From Paenibacillus tundrae (GTDB lineage Bacteria > Bacillota > Bacilli > Paenibacillales > Paenibacillaceae): a stretch of DNA of 64,000 nucleotides. Of the stretch, positions 1-8,467 are shown one piece after another; the stretch's first letter is position 1, and each line of letters opens with the position of its first letter. The notes beneath the pieces were generated by a model. The model saw only the letters and a program-made list of their open reading frames with translations, was not told the origin of the DNA and ran no database searches. The position numbers and the translations under genes were made by a program. Where the stretch lies: contig NZ_CP145605.1 of NCBI RefSeq assembly GCF_036884255.1, positions 4,836,001 to 4,900,000 on the forward strand. The letters are read 5' to 3'.

Positions 1-547
1 ACTCCTGAGGGATACCTTTCATACCCGCCAGTAGCAGTACCACGCCGCCCCCAACGCCCCATAAGGACATGAGAATCAATGCAGGTTTTACCCAATTCGG
101 ATCAAGAAGCCAAGCAGGACCTTGAATACCGAATACAGCAAGCGCTTGGTTAATTAAACCCTCTGTTGGTGCAAGCAAGTGGATAAAGAGCAAAGAGCTT
201 GCTACGACTGGAACGACAGAAGGTAGATAGAATAGAATGCGGAAGAACGTGATGCCTTTGATTTTTTTGTTCAGATAATAGGCAATCCAGAGCGAGATGG
301 ACATCCCAAGTGGGATCGATATCAAGGCATAGAAAAAGGTGTTACCCACCGACTTCCAGAAGATCGGGTCATCGGTTAACAAGGTTTTGTAGTTATCAAT
401 ACCGATGAAATTCGGGGACTGGAACAGATCCCAGTTGGTGAAGCTCATGTAGATTGAAAACAAAATCGGGCCCAGGGTAAGTCCTAGGAAACCAATTAGC
501 CAAGGCGAGATAAAGATATAAAACCATTTCCCGTCCTTTTTCTTCAC
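1..547 (-). CDS. Sugar ABC transporter permease (MalF/UgpA-like), partial at window edge
   Basis: First 182 codons of an inner-membrane permease of a carbohydrate ABC importer; the 3' end lies outside the window. The translation opens with a short basic stretch and a first membrane segment (GKWFYIFISPWLIGFLG), then the MSFTNWD region and NTFFYA typical of MalF-type subunits. The GTG at 547 is preferred because GGGAGGG sits 6 nt before it; an in-frame ATG at 562 lies ahead of that site. It follows the binding-protein gene on the same strand, 114 nt downstream, so the two form one operon under the LacI-type operators near 2.0 kb. The substrate cannot be read from sequence. Confidence 0.9.
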   Translation of the reverse strand, partial: MKKKDGKWFYIFISPWLIGFLGLTLGPILFSIYMSFTNWDLFQSPNFIGIDNYKTLLTDDPIFWKSVGNTFFYALISIPLGMSISLWIAYYLNKKIKGITFFRILFYLPSVVPVVASSLLFIHLLAPTEGLINQALAVFGIQGPAWLLDPNWVKPALILMSLWGVGGGVVLLLAGMKGIPQE

Positions 548-661
548 GTTAAGCCCTCCCATAACAAAGCGAGCAGACGGAACCCGGGTTCATGCCGAAT
601 TCCGTCTGTCCCCCTGTCGATCTATTTGTTCGTGTTCAAAAGGTTCGCTCTTGAACAACTT

Positions 662-1933
662 CTATTTATAGATTCTTTCCAGTCCACTCTGAATCTCGTT
701 TACGGTATCATCGAGTGAAGCTTTGTTGTTGAAATATACACCCAGCTTGTCATTGATCAGCTTCATCATTTCATTCCATTGTGGATTGAACGGTTCAGCG
801 TAAATGGTAGATTCACTGAAAGCAGCCATATTGATTTTTTTGCCACCATATTCCGCATTAAGGAACTCGTCGCTGGATAGACCTGCTTTCGTTGCTGGTG
901 CATCTTGGCCTGCTTTGATCATTGGCATCTGAGCCTCAGGTGTAGTGAGTGCTTCGATCACCTTGAACGCTTCCTCTTTATGTTTGGATGCATTCGTAAT
1001 CGTTAAGCCGTTGAAGAACGCATTGGTCTCACCCCAGATCGGAGAGATATCCCAGTTGATGCCTTCTACCTTAGCCAGTGAACCAATATTCCAGAAACCT
1101 GTCGTTTCCATCGCAATTTTACCTTGAGCGAACAATGGGTCAGCACCGATATTTCCCATATCCGCAATCTCCGTTGGTGTCGGGCTTGCACCGTGTACGA
1201 ACGTTAAGTCATTCATGAACTGCAACGCTTTGCGGACAGGCTCTGTATTGAACGAAGGTTTACCATTCTCGTCAAAGATTCCGCCACCGTTCTGGTAGAT
1301 CAATTGCATCCATTGCGGCCACCAGCTACCTGGATAGTAACCCCATTGAACCGTCTTGCCATTCTCTTGCACGGTCAGCTTCTGAGCTGCCGCCAGCAGA
1401 TCTTCTTGTGTCCATTCCTTGGTTGGGTATTCTACCCCAGCCTTGTCGAACAGATCTTTGTTATAGAAAAGCACCATCGCGCCAGCGCGGTCAGGCAGTC
1501 CGAATTGTTTGCCATCATATTTCATCAAATTCGCGATATCGTCTGAATAACGCTCTGACATGTTCACATTGTGCTCCTTGATCATGTCATCGAGCGGAAT
1601 AATCTGATTCTTAGAGGCGTACGCCTGATAGTTCTCGGCAATCATCATGATGTCAGGTGCAGTACCGCCGGCAATCATCGTCTGTACCTTCTGGTCATAA
1701 TCCCCTGCAACAACGTTGAGCTTCACGTTAATGTCCGGATAGGTTTGTTTCACAATGTCGAGCCGTTCCTGATAAATCTTCTTCTCATCCTCTGAGCCCC
1801 AGATCGTCATACTTAGATCAACCTTGCCACCTTCCGAACCGCTTGCTCCACCATTCTCGCCTTTACTACAGGCTGTCAGACCAAATACCATGACCAGCAT
1901 CAATAACGAAATGACCTTTAAACTTCTTCTCAT
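662..1933 (-). CDS. Extracellular sugar-binding lipoprotein of ABC importer (SBP family 1)
   Basis: Captures a sugar or oligosaccharide outside the membrane and delivers it to the adjacent permease. 423 aa from the ATG at 1933, chosen because AAGGGGG lies 8 nt before it and because the protein then begins with a lipoprotein signal (MRRSLKVISLLMLVMVFGL, lipobox LTAC). A longer frame up to 1981 runs into the operator palindrome and is rejected. The mature part has the family-1 pattern (GGTAPDIMMIAENY, FYNKDLFDKAGV, GGTAPD-type hinge, FAQGKIAMETTGFW). No transporter ATPase is encoded here; such importers usually share an MsmX-type ATPase. A strong promoter plus three operator copies lie directly upstream, so expression is probably repressed by the neighbouring LacI protein. 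Confidence 0.93.
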   Translation of the reverse strand: MRRSLKVISLLMLVMVFGLTACSKGENGGASGSEGGKVDLSMTIWGSEDEKKIYQERLDIVKQTYPDINVKLNVVAGDYDQKVQTMIAGGTAPDIMMIAENYQAYASKNQIIPLDDMIKEHNVNMSERYSDDIANLMKYDGKQFGLPDRAGAMVLFYNKDLFDKAGVEYPTKEWTQEDLLAAAQKLTVQENGKTVQWGYYPGSWWPQWMQLIYQNGGGIFDENGKPSFNTEPVRKALQFMNDLTFVHGASPTPTEIADMGNIGADPLFAQGKIAMETTGFWNIGSLAKVEGINWDISPIWGETNAFFNGLTITNASKHKEEAFKVIEALTTPEAQMPMIKAGQDAPATKAGLSSDEFLNAEYGGKKINMAAFSESTIYAEPFNPQWNEMMKLINDKLGVYFNNKASLDDTVNEIQSGLERIYK

Positions 1934-1971
1934 ACTGTACGCCCCCTTGGATAATGAATGGATTATTTCAT

Positions 1972-2045
1972 TGAAACCCATTTCATGAAATGGGTTTCAT
2001 TAAGCTGAAACATAAAACCCGATTCACTTTATGAAAGGGGTTTCA
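1972..2045 (-). promoter_or_regulatory. LacI-type operator array in the importer leader
   Basis: Three copies of TGAAA-N4-TTTCA: 2032-2045 (spacer GGGG), 1986-1999 (TGGG) and 1972-1985 (CCCA). The last two abut head-on and make a perfect 28-bp palindrome. All lie downstream of the -10 box of the importer promoter, a position expected for roadblock or initiation repression. The same sequence occurs inside the promoter of the lacI-type gene (3204-3217), which supports that protein as the ligand-responsive repressor. Confidence 0.85.
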
Positions 2046-2056
2046 TTTACGCACTC

Positions 2057-2086
2057 ATTATATTTCACCCTTAGAGAAAATGTCAA
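2057..2086 (-). promoter_or_regulatory. SigA-type promoter of the sugar importer operon
   Basis: Consensus TTGACA (2081-2086) and TATAAT (2057-2062) on the minus strand with an 18-nt spacer. The expected start point is near 2050, so the first operator copy (2032-2045) covers roughly +5 to +18. Confidence 0.85.
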
Positions 2087-2114
2087 CGCTTTCTTTTTGA
2101 GAACGTAACCCTTT

Positions 2115-3143
2115 TCATCGTGGTGCTGGCCCTGTACTTTGACGTATGATTAGTTCAGGTTGCAGGATCGTTTGCTTCTTCACTTGTCGCTGATTAATCA
2201 ACTCATGCAGCTTATCCACCGCCAGTTTGCCCAGTTGATATGTGTTCTGAGAGACGGTTGTAAGTTCAGGAATCACAGCACTTGCGAGCGGTGTATCATC
2301 GAAACCTACGATCGAAATATCTCTCGGAATAGATAATCCGTGCTCAATGGTCGTCTTCATTGCACCAATCGCCGTATTATCATTCACGCAGATGACTGCT
2401 GTTGGCGGATTATCACGCTCCAGGAGTTTAGCCATCTCCCGCTTACCATCATCAATAGAGAAGCTGCCCAATAAGAGCCTGTCTTTCGGGATTTCGAGAC
2501 CATGCTCACGGAGCTTTTTCTGAACAGCCTTGACCTTAACCATCGTGGTCGCTAACTCCTTCAATCCACCTACAAATGCAATGTCCTTATGTCCCAGTTC
2601 GAGTAAGTGTTCAGCAGCTAGAGCCGCCCCAACTCCTTCATCCGTATACACGCGGTGGAACCCGCCTTTGGCAATATTGCCATTGACCAGTACAACCGGC
2701 GTACGTTTGCCAACATCAATCAATTCCTGAGCCATGTCATCCGGACAGGACTGCATATTAATGCGCCCGCCTAGGAAAATAATCCCGTCTACCCGCTTCT
2801 CGCGCAGCATGGACAGGTATTCAGACTCTCGATTGTAATCGCCTGCGGTGTTACAGAGAAAGAATGTATATCCCAGACCACGCGCCTCGTTCTCTGCGCC
2901 CCAGAATACTTCGGGGAAGAATGGATTCGTAATATCTGGTAGGATGATTGCAATGGTGCCTGTTTCTTTTTTAATTAGACTGCGCGCTTGGGCGTTAGGT
3001 TGAAATTGGTGCTTGGCGATAATCGACATGATCTTTTCCCTCGTGCTTGCACGTACGGGTGCCGTATCATTCAGCACCCGGGAAACCGTGGATACAGATA
3101 CGTTCGCCTCTTTGGCAATATCATATATCGTAATTGGTGTCAT
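2115..3143 (-). CDS. LacI/GalR-family transcriptional repressor
   Basis: 342 aa DNA-binding regulator. Residues 4-50 are a clear LacI HTH (TIYDIAKEANVSVSTVSRVL) with the hinge region (NAQARSL) following; residues about 60-340 form the periplasmic-binding-protein-like effector domain (TGTIAIILPDITNPFFPE, VDGIIFLGG, DISIVGFDDTPLA). ATG at 3143 has AAGGAAGG 8 nt upstream. It sits upstream of, and in the same direction as, the sugar importer, 181 nt away, and operators of one sequence type are found both in its own promoter and in the importer leader. I infer a sugar-responsive, autoregulated local repressor; the inducer is unknown. Confidence 0.95.
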   Translation of the reverse strand: MTPITIYDIAKEANVSVSTVSRVLNDTAPVRASTREKIMSIIAKHQFQPNAQARSLIKKETGTIAIILPDITNPFFPEVFWGAENEARGLGYTFFLCNTAGDYNRESEYLSMLREKRVDGIIFLGGRINMQSCPDDMAQELIDVGKRTPVVLVNGNIAKGGFHRVYTDEGVGAALAAEHLLELGHKDIAFVGGLKELATTMVKVKAVQKKLREHGLEIPKDRLLLGSFSIDDGKREMAKLLERDNPPTAVICVNDNTAIGAMKTTIEHGLSIPRDISIVGFDDTPLASAVIPELTTVSQNTYQLGKLAVDKLHELINQRQVKKQTILQPELIIRQSTGPAPR

Positions 3144-3195
3144 ATGTAGAACCTTCCTTTTTCACTGATTTTCCTGCTTATCATACCAGATAAGG

Positions 3196-3225
3196 ATTAT
3201 CGATGAAACGGGTTTCATTCCACAA
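3196..3225 (-). promoter_or_regulatory. Autoregulated promoter of the LacI-type gene
   Basis: Minus-strand -35 TTGTGG (3220-3225) and -10 GATAAT (3196-3201), spacer 18 nt. The spacer contains the operator TGAAACCCGTTTCA (3204-3217 on this strand), the same type as in the importer leader. This placement would block polymerase and implies autorepression. Confidence 0.75.
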
Positions 3226-3269
3226 CTTTGGAGCCAGAGCGGCTCACCTGCCATGTCATGAGAATGCTT

Positions 3270-4220
3270 TTAACCCTTCTCAGTCTTTCCATACTGCTCT
3301 CTTGTAAAAATAAACAGCTTACTGTCGGCATTCACAATTTGTGTGCCATTGTTTAGCTGCACGAGCGAGGTCTGCCAGTGGGTATGCCCGCAGAACACAA
3401 CCGTTTCCGATCCGGCTTCCAACGCCTGACGGATCAATGCTTCACCCTTCAGCCCGAGCTCGGCAATGCCTGGGCTCTGGTGCAGTAAGAGGCAATCCGG
3501 CTGCTGCTTCAGCAGCTTGTTCAAGGATTGCAGGTATTGCTTCTCCGGCAGCCGGTTCGGCTTGTCCGGCCTGCCGATGATGCCGCCAAGGCCAGCAACG
3601 CGTAGCGGCTGACTGGCGGCAGAGGACGCGAGCCCATCCAAGGGCAGGCTCGCGTTAATCACGACAGGCGCATCCATGTAGTGGATGGCCGTGTCGCTGT
3701 GCAACCGATGGGCGCCTGCCTCATCGGTGAGATCATGGTTGCCGTCCACGCCGGCAACCCAGCCGAAGGCGTCTCTGAAGGCAAGCCAGACGGGAACCGG
3801 ATTGCCGCTGGCTCCCCTTTTCCCGCGCCGGGCATATAGGTCACCACATAGCAATACCCCCACTCGATTCGGATCGATCTCAGGCATCTCCACTTCAAGT
3901 AGCAAGCGCACATAATCCGGTAACATCTCGCCTAGTAAACAATCCTCATCCATGTTCAATGTTCGTTCATCTTGAGATGATATATCTGGAGAAATATGAA
4001 CGTCTGAATCCGCAGTAATCTTAGCATCCTCTCTGACGTAAGGCAGAGGCACAATCCCCTGCAAATCCGAGCTTACAATCAGCGCATCCATTCCTTTCGG
4101 AAGACCTGAGATAGTGCCAAGATAAATGGGCAGTTGTGCCGCTTGCACTTCTCCGCCTGGGACGGCATTCAGATAACCAAAGGTTTCAATCGGGTGCTCT
4201 TGCAGCGTAATAATTCTCAA
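3270..4220 (-). CDS. Calcineurin-like metallophosphoesterase
   Basis: 316 aa, probably a cytosolic binuclear-metal phosphoesterase; substrate unknown. Visible motifs in order: SDLQG near residue 50, GDLYA near 128, GNHD near 160, a lone His in LLHQSPG, and GHTH near 278. In most family members the first motif is D-x-H; here it reads DLQ, so one metal ligand is replaced or supplied otherwise. The TTG at 4220 is chosen because AAGGAGG lies 8 nt upstream. The central part of the gene (about 3400-3850) is visibly richer in G+C than its neighbours. It appears to be transcribed alone. Confidence 0.8.
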   Translation of the reverse strand: MRIITLQEHPIETFGYLNAVPGGEVQAAQLPIYLGTISGLPKGMDALIVSSDLQGIVPLPYVREDAKITADSDVHISPDISSQDERTLNMDEDCLLGEMLPDYVRLLLEVEMPEIDPNRVGVLLCGDLYARRGKRGASGNPVPVWLAFRDAFGWVAGVDGNHDLTDEAGAHRLHSDTAIHYMDAPVVINASLPLDGLASSAASQPLRVAGLGGIIGRPDKPNRLPEKQYLQSLNKLLKQQPDCLLLHQSPGIAELGLKGEALIRQALEAGSETVVFCGHTHWQTSLVQLNNGTQIVNADSKLFIFTREQYGKTEKG

Positions 4221-4537
4221 TGATGATACCTCCTTGCTCCTAACAATGACTTAACTATTTCCTGTTATTTCTGAACTACTCCTTAGTCTACTTCTTCAAC
4301 TATATGTTGGGCTAGCTCATGAGTTGTCTCTCGGTTAAATCTTTACGTTATTTCTTAACTTAGTACCCGAGTCTTCCACGGTTACTTCTTGTATTGTTCA
4401 TGATTCGCGTGATGAAGACAATACATATTTGTTTTTCTCCGTTTCGTTCTCGATTTCATCTTCTATTTGCCAGTGATTCTCCATACATTATTAATGTAAG
4501 CGAATTCAATTGGTGATTAGAGGAGTGTGAACGTTGT
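4221..4537. other. Intergenic stretch between divergent genes
   Basis: 317 nt holding leader DNA for both flanking genes. On the plus strand TTGCCA followed about 16 nt later by TATTAA (about 4470-4497) is a weak candidate promoter for the Fe-S protein gene. I see no repeat, hairpin or small gene in the rest. Confidence 0.4.
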
Positions 4538-4900
4538 ATGATCATTCAGGTTAGCCCATTGGCAGAATCACGACTTAGCGCAAAACTCAAGGATCAGCCG
4601 GGCTATTTCAAGCTATTTTATGACACGGATGGATGTGGATGTGACGGTATTGCTGTACTCCTGATCGTTAATGAACCGGACAGCGATGACATCCCGATTG
4701 AATCCAGTACGCTCCCTTTTCTCATCAACAAGCAGCAGCAAATTTATTTTGAGCCTAGCCTACGCCTGCAGTCGGAAAACAGCTTCCCCTGCTTTCGCCT
4801 ATGCAGCGATTCCATGATCTATGGTAGCAATGTGAAGGTGTACGATCTTCGGGACACGGCAGAAGTTGCTCCGCAGCCAACTGCATGGTATGTACGATAA
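4538..4900 (+). CDS. YqkB-like protein with HesB/IscA-type Fe-S biogenesis fold
   Basis: 120 aa. The pattern YDTDGCGCDGIAVLLI near residues 29-44, followed by a C-terminal segment ending in NVKVYDLR, matches the small Firmicute family typified by B. subtilis YqkB (HesB-like fold). IscA-type proteins use three cysteines for cluster binding; here CGC is present but the canonical C-terminal Cys-Gly-Cys is not, so a role as cluster carrier is uncertain. AGGAG lies 12 nt before the ATG, a rather long spacing. It is a single gene closed by the hairpin at 4931-4970. Confidence 0.7.
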   Translation: MIIQVSPLAESRLSAKLKDQPGYFKLFYDTDGCGCDGIAVLLIVNEPDSDDIPIESSTLPFLINKQQQIYFEPSLRLQSENSFPCFRLCSDSMIYGSNVKVYDLRDTAEVAPQPTAWYVR

Positions 4901-4930
4901 AAATATAGCATAAAAATGCACAAAAACCCA

Positions 4931-4970
4931 AAAACCTCCATCCCTATCATACATGGGAATGGAGGTTTTT
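4931..4970. terminator. Bidirectional rho-independent terminator
   Basis: Strong stem (AAAACCTCCAT...ATGGAGGTTTT) with A-run on one side and T-run on the other, lying between the convergent Fe-S protein and chemotaxis receptor genes. It can end transcription on both strands. Confidence 0.9.
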
Positions 4971-4992
4971 GAGTGAATCCATTTTTAGCATA

Positions 4993-7065
4993 CTATTCGG
5001 TTTTGAACTTCGCTGATTCTGCAGCAAGCTGCTCTGTCAGACCATTGATCGTATCCACCATCTCGGCAAGATGTCCTGTCATGCCAGACTGTTCCTGCAT
5101 CGTCGCGGTCACTTCCTCCACAGAAGCGGATACTTGCTCACCTGAAGCGGACAAGTTCTGTGCTGCACCCAAGACGTCATCCTTATCTCGTTCAATGGAT
5201 TCAATCTGGGAGGCAATGGCTTGGACCTGATCCATGAGGTCATTCATATGCTCTGTGACGAAATTAAAGGTCTGCTTCGTCTGATTCACGCTATGCTTCT
5301 GTTGCTCCGTAATCGTCTCAATTGCTTGAACGCTGCGGTTATTTTGCTCCACATGCTCAATCGTCTGGGTCACAATGCGGCTAATATTCTCTGATTGGGA
5401 CGTGGTCTGCTCCGCAAGCTTGCGAATCTCGGATGCCACTACGGCGAAGCCGCGTCCATGCTCCCCTGCTCTTGCTGCTTCAATGGATGCATTGAGTGCT
5501 AACAACTTCGTCTGCGTCGCAATCTCCGAGATGGTACCCGTGATCTGATGAATATCGGAAGAGCTCTCCGCAAGCTGAAGGGTTGTCTGCGAAATATTGT
5601 GCACTTCAGCCTCATTCTGATCATTGACCATAATGAGTGCATCAATCACGGCATGGTTATTCTGGAAGGCATCTGTAATGCCATCCGCCTTCTGCTTCAC
5701 TTCTTGCGACATTTCGTTCACGCTCGCGATCTTGTCGCCTACGTTCATGAATTTATTAACAATCGCTTCGGTATCATTCGCCTGAGACTCCATAGCGCGC
5801 GAGATTTCCACGGCTGTTGTTGTTGTATCGGCAATCGATGCTGACGTCTGCTGTGTGGAACGATCTAACTCTGTGGTGCTAGTATTCAAGACTCCGATGG
5901 AATGGTTCATCCTGGAGATTAATTGTTTATTGCCTTGTGCCATAGCGTTGAAGCTATCGACCAATTCCTTGAATTCACCGCTGTATTTTCCCTGTGCTTG
6001 AACGGTCAAGTCACCACCCGCGAGTTGTCTGAACAGGACAGTCAGACGGCTGATTGGCTTGGTTACCATGCGCGAGATCAAGATGCCCGATACGATCGAG
6101 ACAGCAATTGCAGCAAATAGAACGATATACATCTTGTTTGCCATCGCAGTTAACGGTTTCTTGACATCTTCGTAGCTGTCCTCCACAATAATCGTCCAAT
6201 CAGATCGTGGAATCTTGGAGTAAAATACGACTTTATCGTCAGTGCTGACCTCACCCTGTTGCAGTTGATCACTTGCAGGCAGATCAACCAACGACTGATA
6301 TTCCCCATCCGCCATCTTCTGGCTAATCAATTTCTCATCTGCTGAGTGGTAGATTACCGTTCCTACACGATCCAGAACAATAACTTTTCCAGCATCATTA
6401 ATTTTAATACTCTGCAGTTGATCTACGAAGAACGCAGTGGATACCACCGAAGTGAGTATGCCCAGCACTTGATTATTCTCATCATAGATCGGCATAGCGA
6501 AGACGTTGCCCAGTGTTCCTAACGACTTCGAAATTACACCTTCACTGATGATGTTCTTGCCTTCCATAGCTTGTTGGAAATACAAACGATCCGACCGGTC
6601 ACCCTGAAGCGCTTCGGGATTGTTCGATGCTACCACGACCCCGTTACGATCCAGTAAGATAATGGTACTATTGCCCTCCATACCTGCCAGATTATCCGCC
6701 AGTATTCCATTCGCTTGATCTATCATTTCACTATTGTCCGCAAAAAAAGCTTCTGTATTTTGTCCTTCTTGATTTCGAATGTCTAACAAATCCCGAAAGA
6801 TTCCGTGTGTCGTAATCAGAAATGTAGATTGTTCCTCCATACTTAAAGTAGCAAATAAACCCTCACCAACCCGGTCAGAGGTTGCTCGAATCTCATCTTT
6901 ACTTTTGTCCAGTGTGATGCTTTCGGCCACCTTGTAACACAGCACAGCTGTAGCGGCCAGTACGATACATACCACCACACTGATCATCAGCGGCAGTTTT
7001 ACTTTGAACGACATGTTGGCCATTCGCTCTCTCGCCTTAGCGATTAAATTCAATACATTCACCAT
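4993..7065 (-). CDS. Methyl-accepting chemotaxis protein with Cache-type sensor
   Basis: About 690 aa membrane receptor that passes ligand state to CheA/CheW. Order: short cytoplasmic N-terminus, membrane segment (LPLMISVVVCIVLAATAVL), extracellular dCache-like region of about 270 residues (typical pieces SNNPEALQGDRSDRLYFQQA and TVIYHSADEKLI), second membrane segment (MYIVLFAAIAVSIVSGILI), HAMP domain (VTKPISRLTVLF), then the signalling domain with the conserved hairpin LNASIEAARAGEHGRGFAVV. The start is uncertain: GTG 7092, ATG 7065 and ATG 7023 are all in frame; 7092 is only about 12 nt from the expected transcription start and lacks a ribosome site, while 7023 has AAGGCGAGAG before it. 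A perfect SigD -10 box precedes the gene. Confidence 0.92.
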   Translation of the reverse strand: MVNVLNLIAKARERMANMSFKVKLPLMISVVVCIVLAATAVLCYKVAESITLDKSKDEIRATSDRVGEGLFATLSMEEQSTFLITTHGIFRDLLDIRNQEGQNTEAFFADNSEMIDQANGILADNLAGMEGNSTIILLDRNGVVVASNNPEALQGDRSDRLYFQQAMEGKNIISEGVISKSLGTLGNVFAMPIYDENNQVLGILTSVVSTAFFVDQLQSIKINDAGKVIVLDRVGTVIYHSADEKLISQKMADGEYQSLVDLPASDQLQQGEVSTDDKVVFYSKIPRSDWTIIVEDSYEDVKKPLTAMANKMYIVLFAAIAVSIVSGILISRMVTKPISRLTVLFRQLAGGDLTVQAQGKYSGEFKELVDSFNAMAQGNKQLISRMNHSIGVLNTSTTELDRSTQQTSASIADTTTTAVEISRAMESQANDTEAIVNKFMNVGDKIASVNEMSQEVKQKADGITDAFQNNHAVIDALIMVNDQNEAEVHNISQTTLQLAESSSDIHQITGTISEIATQTKLLALNASIEAARAGEHGRGFAVVASEIRKLAEQTTSQSENISRIVTQTIEHVEQNNRSVQAIETITEQQKHSVNQTKQTFNFVTEHMNDLMDQVQAIASQIESIERDKDDVLGAAQNLSASGEQVSASVEEVTATMQEQSGMTGHLAEMVDTINGLTEQLAAESAKFKTE

Positions 7066-7110
7066 CCATTTTAGGTCATTATTAAAGCCCACTTCATATG
7101 GGTTAATTCT

Positions 7111-7118
7111 ATATCGGC
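7111..7118 (-). promoter_or_regulatory. SigD-type -10 element (GCCGATAT) of the chemotaxis receptor
   Basis: Minus strand reads GCCGATAT, identical to the SigD (flagellar sigma) -10 consensus. The -35 TAAA is not obvious at the usual 14-16 nt distance, so only half of the promoter is convincing. The position, about 50 nt ahead of the likely start, and the gene type fit. Confidence 0.65.
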
Positions 7119-7465
7119 AGATATAATATAAACCTACAGTAAGGAAAGCGTTTTAAATTTAAAATATTTTTCAACTATCCTTTTTATCCAAAAATAGGGG
7201 CTGAAATTGAAAAGAGGGCTTAGATTGGATATGAATATCTTATTATTGAAGATGATCCTCTTCTCCTGATAAATTCCACATTTCGCAAGTAGGAGTATTT
7301 GGCATTTGCATGCTTATGTAGTGCATTATGAATCTTCCACAAACCTATTTTAGGACATATGCCTCTATTTGCCCGATTGGAAAATATAGACTTTGGTTTA
7401 ATACAAAATATGACATCCTCACCGTATAATTAGAGAACTACATATTGATTAGGGAGAGAACCGTC
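7119..7465. other. Intergenic leader region between receptor and membrane protein
   Basis: Noncoding. At 7143-7156 the minus strand reads TTAAAACGCTTTCC, a 12-of-14 match to the CcpA cre consensus, just upstream of the SigD promoter. At 7425-7430 there is TATAAT on the plus strand, a candidate -10 for the gene starting at 7466, though no good -35 is visible. Confidence 0.4.
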
Positions 7466-7882
7466 TTGAATATCAAAATGCCAACACTACTTAATGTAAT
7501 TCGTGCTTTACTAGGGGTGCAATCCATCTACATCATCATTTCCATGGTGGCTGTACTTATGGAATTGTTTCAGTATAGGGCTACTTACGCGGGATTACCT
7601 TTGTTCGATCTTATTGCCTTATTTGCTAATATCCTGCTTCGTATCATACTCATCGTAGGGCCGCCAATCCTGACTATCGTGTATATTTCGAAGAGACGAT
7701 ATAAGCTGACGATCACCTTCATGAGCATGACACTCTTCTTCGGATTAGTCTTCCTACAAAATTTCTTGGTTGTATTGCACTTCTTCATGTTACTTGTACT
7801 GCTGCTGCATCAACCAATTAAACGCTATTTGAAGCAAGAGCAGGATGCCCGGCAATATGATCAGCGGAGTCTGAGATTGTAG
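7466..7882 (+). CDS. Small membrane protein of unknown function
   Basis: 138 aa with about three hydrophobic segments: LGVQSIYIIISMVAVLMEL, LIALFANILLRIILIVGPP, and a long one around TLFFGLVFLQNFLVVLHFF. The C-terminus is charged (KRYLKQEQDARQYDQR) and probably cytoplasmic. I chose TTG 7466 over TTG 7445 because AGGGAGAG lies 7 nt before it. I do not recognise a family. It stands alone and ends at the hairpin 7973-8001. Confidence 0.6.
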   Translation: MNIKMPTLLNVIRALLGVQSIYIIISMVAVLMELFQYRATYAGLPLFDLIALFANILLRIILIVGPPILTIVYISKRRYKLTITFMSMTLFFGLVFLQNFLVVLHFFMLLVLLLHQPIKRYLKQEQDARQYDQRSLRL

Positions 7883-7972
7883 ATTAAGCGTGTGGTATTG
7901 TTTATCTTGTTCGTAGCTCTTATTCCTCAGCTTAAGAACCCGTTAAGATGAATCATTAAAGAAATTAGAAAG

Positions 7973-8001
7973 AGCCTGACATTCAGTAGTCAGGCTTCTT
8001 T
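7973..8001 (+). terminator. Rho-independent terminator
   Basis: Stem AGCCTGAC / GTCAGGCT with loop ATTCAGTA, followed by TCTTTTTGTTGTTTTTT. Ends the small membrane protein transcript. Confidence 0.88.
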
Positions 8002-8133
8002 TTGTTGTTTTTTTGGGAGAGAGGCATGGATATTATTAAACCATTGAAGTTTACGCGCTTGGTCTCAGCTCCTCCGTGCATTCCGTTGGTTCGACTGATC
8101 GCCGTCATCACTACGCACTGGGAGCTTGTGCTG

Positions 8134-8439
8134 TCAGGGTTCAGGCGTCAGCTGTATCCACTGATCAGTTTGAAACACATAGATGTATTCTTGGGGAGTA
8201 TCATTGAATTGCACCACAACAGGATACATCGGCATCTTGCTACGCCGTGCTTCAATACTTACAATACGCTTCTCATCCACACCTTGATCAACAATTAAAT
8301 GGGTTCGTAGCCTTTCTTCCAGTTCACGCATGTCCTTCTGATATGAGTTGTACCACGTTACGGACGCCATAATTATAATGGCCACAACAATTAGACCACT
8401 CTTGAGTATTCTCGTAACTTCACCCCACTTCTTAGTCAT
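8134..8439 (-). CDS. Small membrane-anchored protein, DUF3139-like
   Basis: 101 aa. One N-terminal membrane segment (SGLIVVAIIIMASVTWY) followed by an outside domain whose layout (helix with ELEERLRTHL, then VDEKRIVSIEARRSK, then PVVVQFNDTPQEYIYVF) resembles DUF3139 proteins: small Firmicute membrane-anchored proteins of unknown role. It lies 28 nt downstream of the next upstream gene on the same strand and is probably co-transcribed with it. The ribosome site is weak. An overlapping plus-strand frame (8002-8298) is treated as noise. Confidence 0.6.
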   Translation of the reverse strand: MTKKWGEVTRILKSGLIVVAIIIMASVTWYNSYQKDMRELEERLRTHLIVDQGVDEKRIVSIEARRSKMPMYPVVVQFNDTPQEYIYVFQTDQWIQLTPEP

Positions 8440-8467
8440 TAGTACACCATTTTTCAGATGTAAATTG

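Noticed and set aside
8002..8298. 98-aa plus-strand frame
   Set aside because: Overlaps the DUF3139-like gene on the other strand, no ribosome site and no protein-like sequence.
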